Assembly: GCA_030151165.1 (NCBI GenBank)
Contig: JASLEM010000501.1
Coordinates: forward strand, 1-8,311
DNA: 8,311 bases
Origin: Burkholderiaceae bacterium
GTDB lineage: Bacteria; Pseudomonadota; Gammaproteobacteria; Burkholderiales; Burkholderiaceae
Reading direction: 5' to 3'
Both the position numbers and the translations under genes were made by a program. The notes beneath the pieces were generated by a model, which was not told where the DNA came from, searched no databases, and saw nothing but the letters and a program-made list of their open reading frames with translations. Of the stretch, positions 7,928 to 8,311 are shown piece after piece; position 1 is the stretch's first letter; each line of letters begins with the position of its first letter.

Positions 7928-8311
7928 ATGTTGATCGGTGTTCCGCTGGAAACCGCGGCGGGCGAGACGCGCGTCGCCGTGACGCCCGAGACGGCCAAGA
8001 AGCTGAAGGCGGCCGGCCACGCGGTGCGCGTGCAGTCCGGCGCCGGGCTGGCGGCGAGCGCCACCGACGAGGCCTACGTGGCCGCGGGCGCCGAGATCGT
8101 CGACCGCGTCGCCGCGCTCGGCGCCGACCTCGTCCTGAAGGTGCGCGCGCCGCTGGCCGACGAGCTCGGGCTGATGAAGCCGGGCGCGGTGCTGGTGGGC
8201 ATGCTCAACCCGTTCGACCGCGACGGCCTGCAGAAGCTCGCCGACGCGAAGCTCACGTCGTTCGCGCTCGAGGCCGCGCCGCGCACGACGCGCGCGCAGA
8301 GCATGGACGTG
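7928..8311 (+). CDS. pntA: NAD(P) transhydrogenase alpha subunit, domain I (3' end outside window)
   Basis: The first 128 residues of the NAD(H)-binding subunit of proton-translocating transhydrogenase. The enzyme passes hydride from NADH to NADP+ at the inner membrane, using the proton gradient, and supplies NADPH. The frame MLIGVPLETAAGETRVAVTPET is the typical start of the AlaDH/PNT N-terminal domain and remains open to the window end. The RQD-loop residues of domain I are visible as R119, Q124 and D127 in RTTRAQSMD, with the same spacing as R127/Q132/D135 of the Rhodospirillum rubrum enzyme. VQSGAG (35-40) is also characteristic. The GAGGAG ribosome binding site fixes the start. It is transcribed away from the PEP-CTERM gene. 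The remaining pntA (or pntAA/pntAB split form) and pntB should follow to the right; which form applies cannot be seen. Confidence 0.95.
   Translation, partial: MLIGVPLETAAGETRVAVTPETAKKLKAAGHAVRVQSGAGLAASATDEAYVAAGAEIVDRVAALGADLVLKVRAPLADELGLMKPGAVLVGMLNPFDRDGLQKLADAKLTSFALEAAPRTTRAQSMDV

Noticed and set aside
7658..8020. N-terminal extension of the PEP-CTERM frame by 121 residues
   Set aside because: A signal peptide and a GGAGG ribosome binding site mark the start at 7657, and the extension would overlap pntA.

Overview
The window is a GC-rich (by eye about 70% G+C), densely coded stretch of bacterial chromosome. The CysA and CysB types, a PEP-CTERM exosortase substrate, a TPR-GGDEF diguanylate cyclase and a nudJ-mnmA pair together suggest a betaproteobacterium, most likely order Burkholderiales (a Rubrivivax/Leptothrix/Methylibium-like lineage). 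That placement is inferred from protein style and base composition, not from a search. I see no tRNA, rRNA, CRISPR array, insertion sequence, integrase or prophage gene, and base composition and codon use look even throughout.

Layout, left to right. (1) Bases 1-1680, plus strand: the 3' part of cysA (sulfate/thiosulfate ABC transporter ATPase), then a 217-aa GNAT acetyltransferase. (2) Bases 1681-4677, minus strand: a TPR/coiled-coil/GGDEF diguanylate cyclase, with cysB, the LysR-type master regulator of sulfur assimilation, upstream of it. The GNAT and diguanylate cyclase genes converge with stop codons that touch. (3) Bases 4678-4805: an AT-richer control region for cysB with a perfect 8+8 dyad and an ATTCGC repeat cluster. 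(4) Bases 4806-7657, minus strand: a DUF1304 membrane protein, the tRNA 2-thiouridylase mnmA, the Nudix hydrolase nudJ and a PEP-CTERM surface/secreted protein. (5) Bases 7658-7927: a divergent control region. (6) Bases 7928-8311, plus strand: the start of pntA, the NAD-binding alpha subunit of proton-translocating transhydrogenase, cut by the window end.

How the genes relate. CysA imports sulfate under CysB control, but cysB has been separated from cysA and points the other way, with a GNAT gene and a diguanylate cyclase gene between them. The diguanylate cyclase lies downstream of cysB on the same strand and could be transcribed with it. nudJ-mnmA is a linkage also found in Escherichia coli. 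The remaining genes look like unrelated neighbours.

I do not see a clear undescribed multi-gene system. The most useful leads are regulatory: the cysB dyad, a long inverted repeat in the DUF1304 leader, a hairpin covering one candidate start of the diguanylate cyclase, three genes whose -10-like hexamers lie so close to the start codon that their mRNAs may be leaderless, and the zero-gap convergent gene pair.
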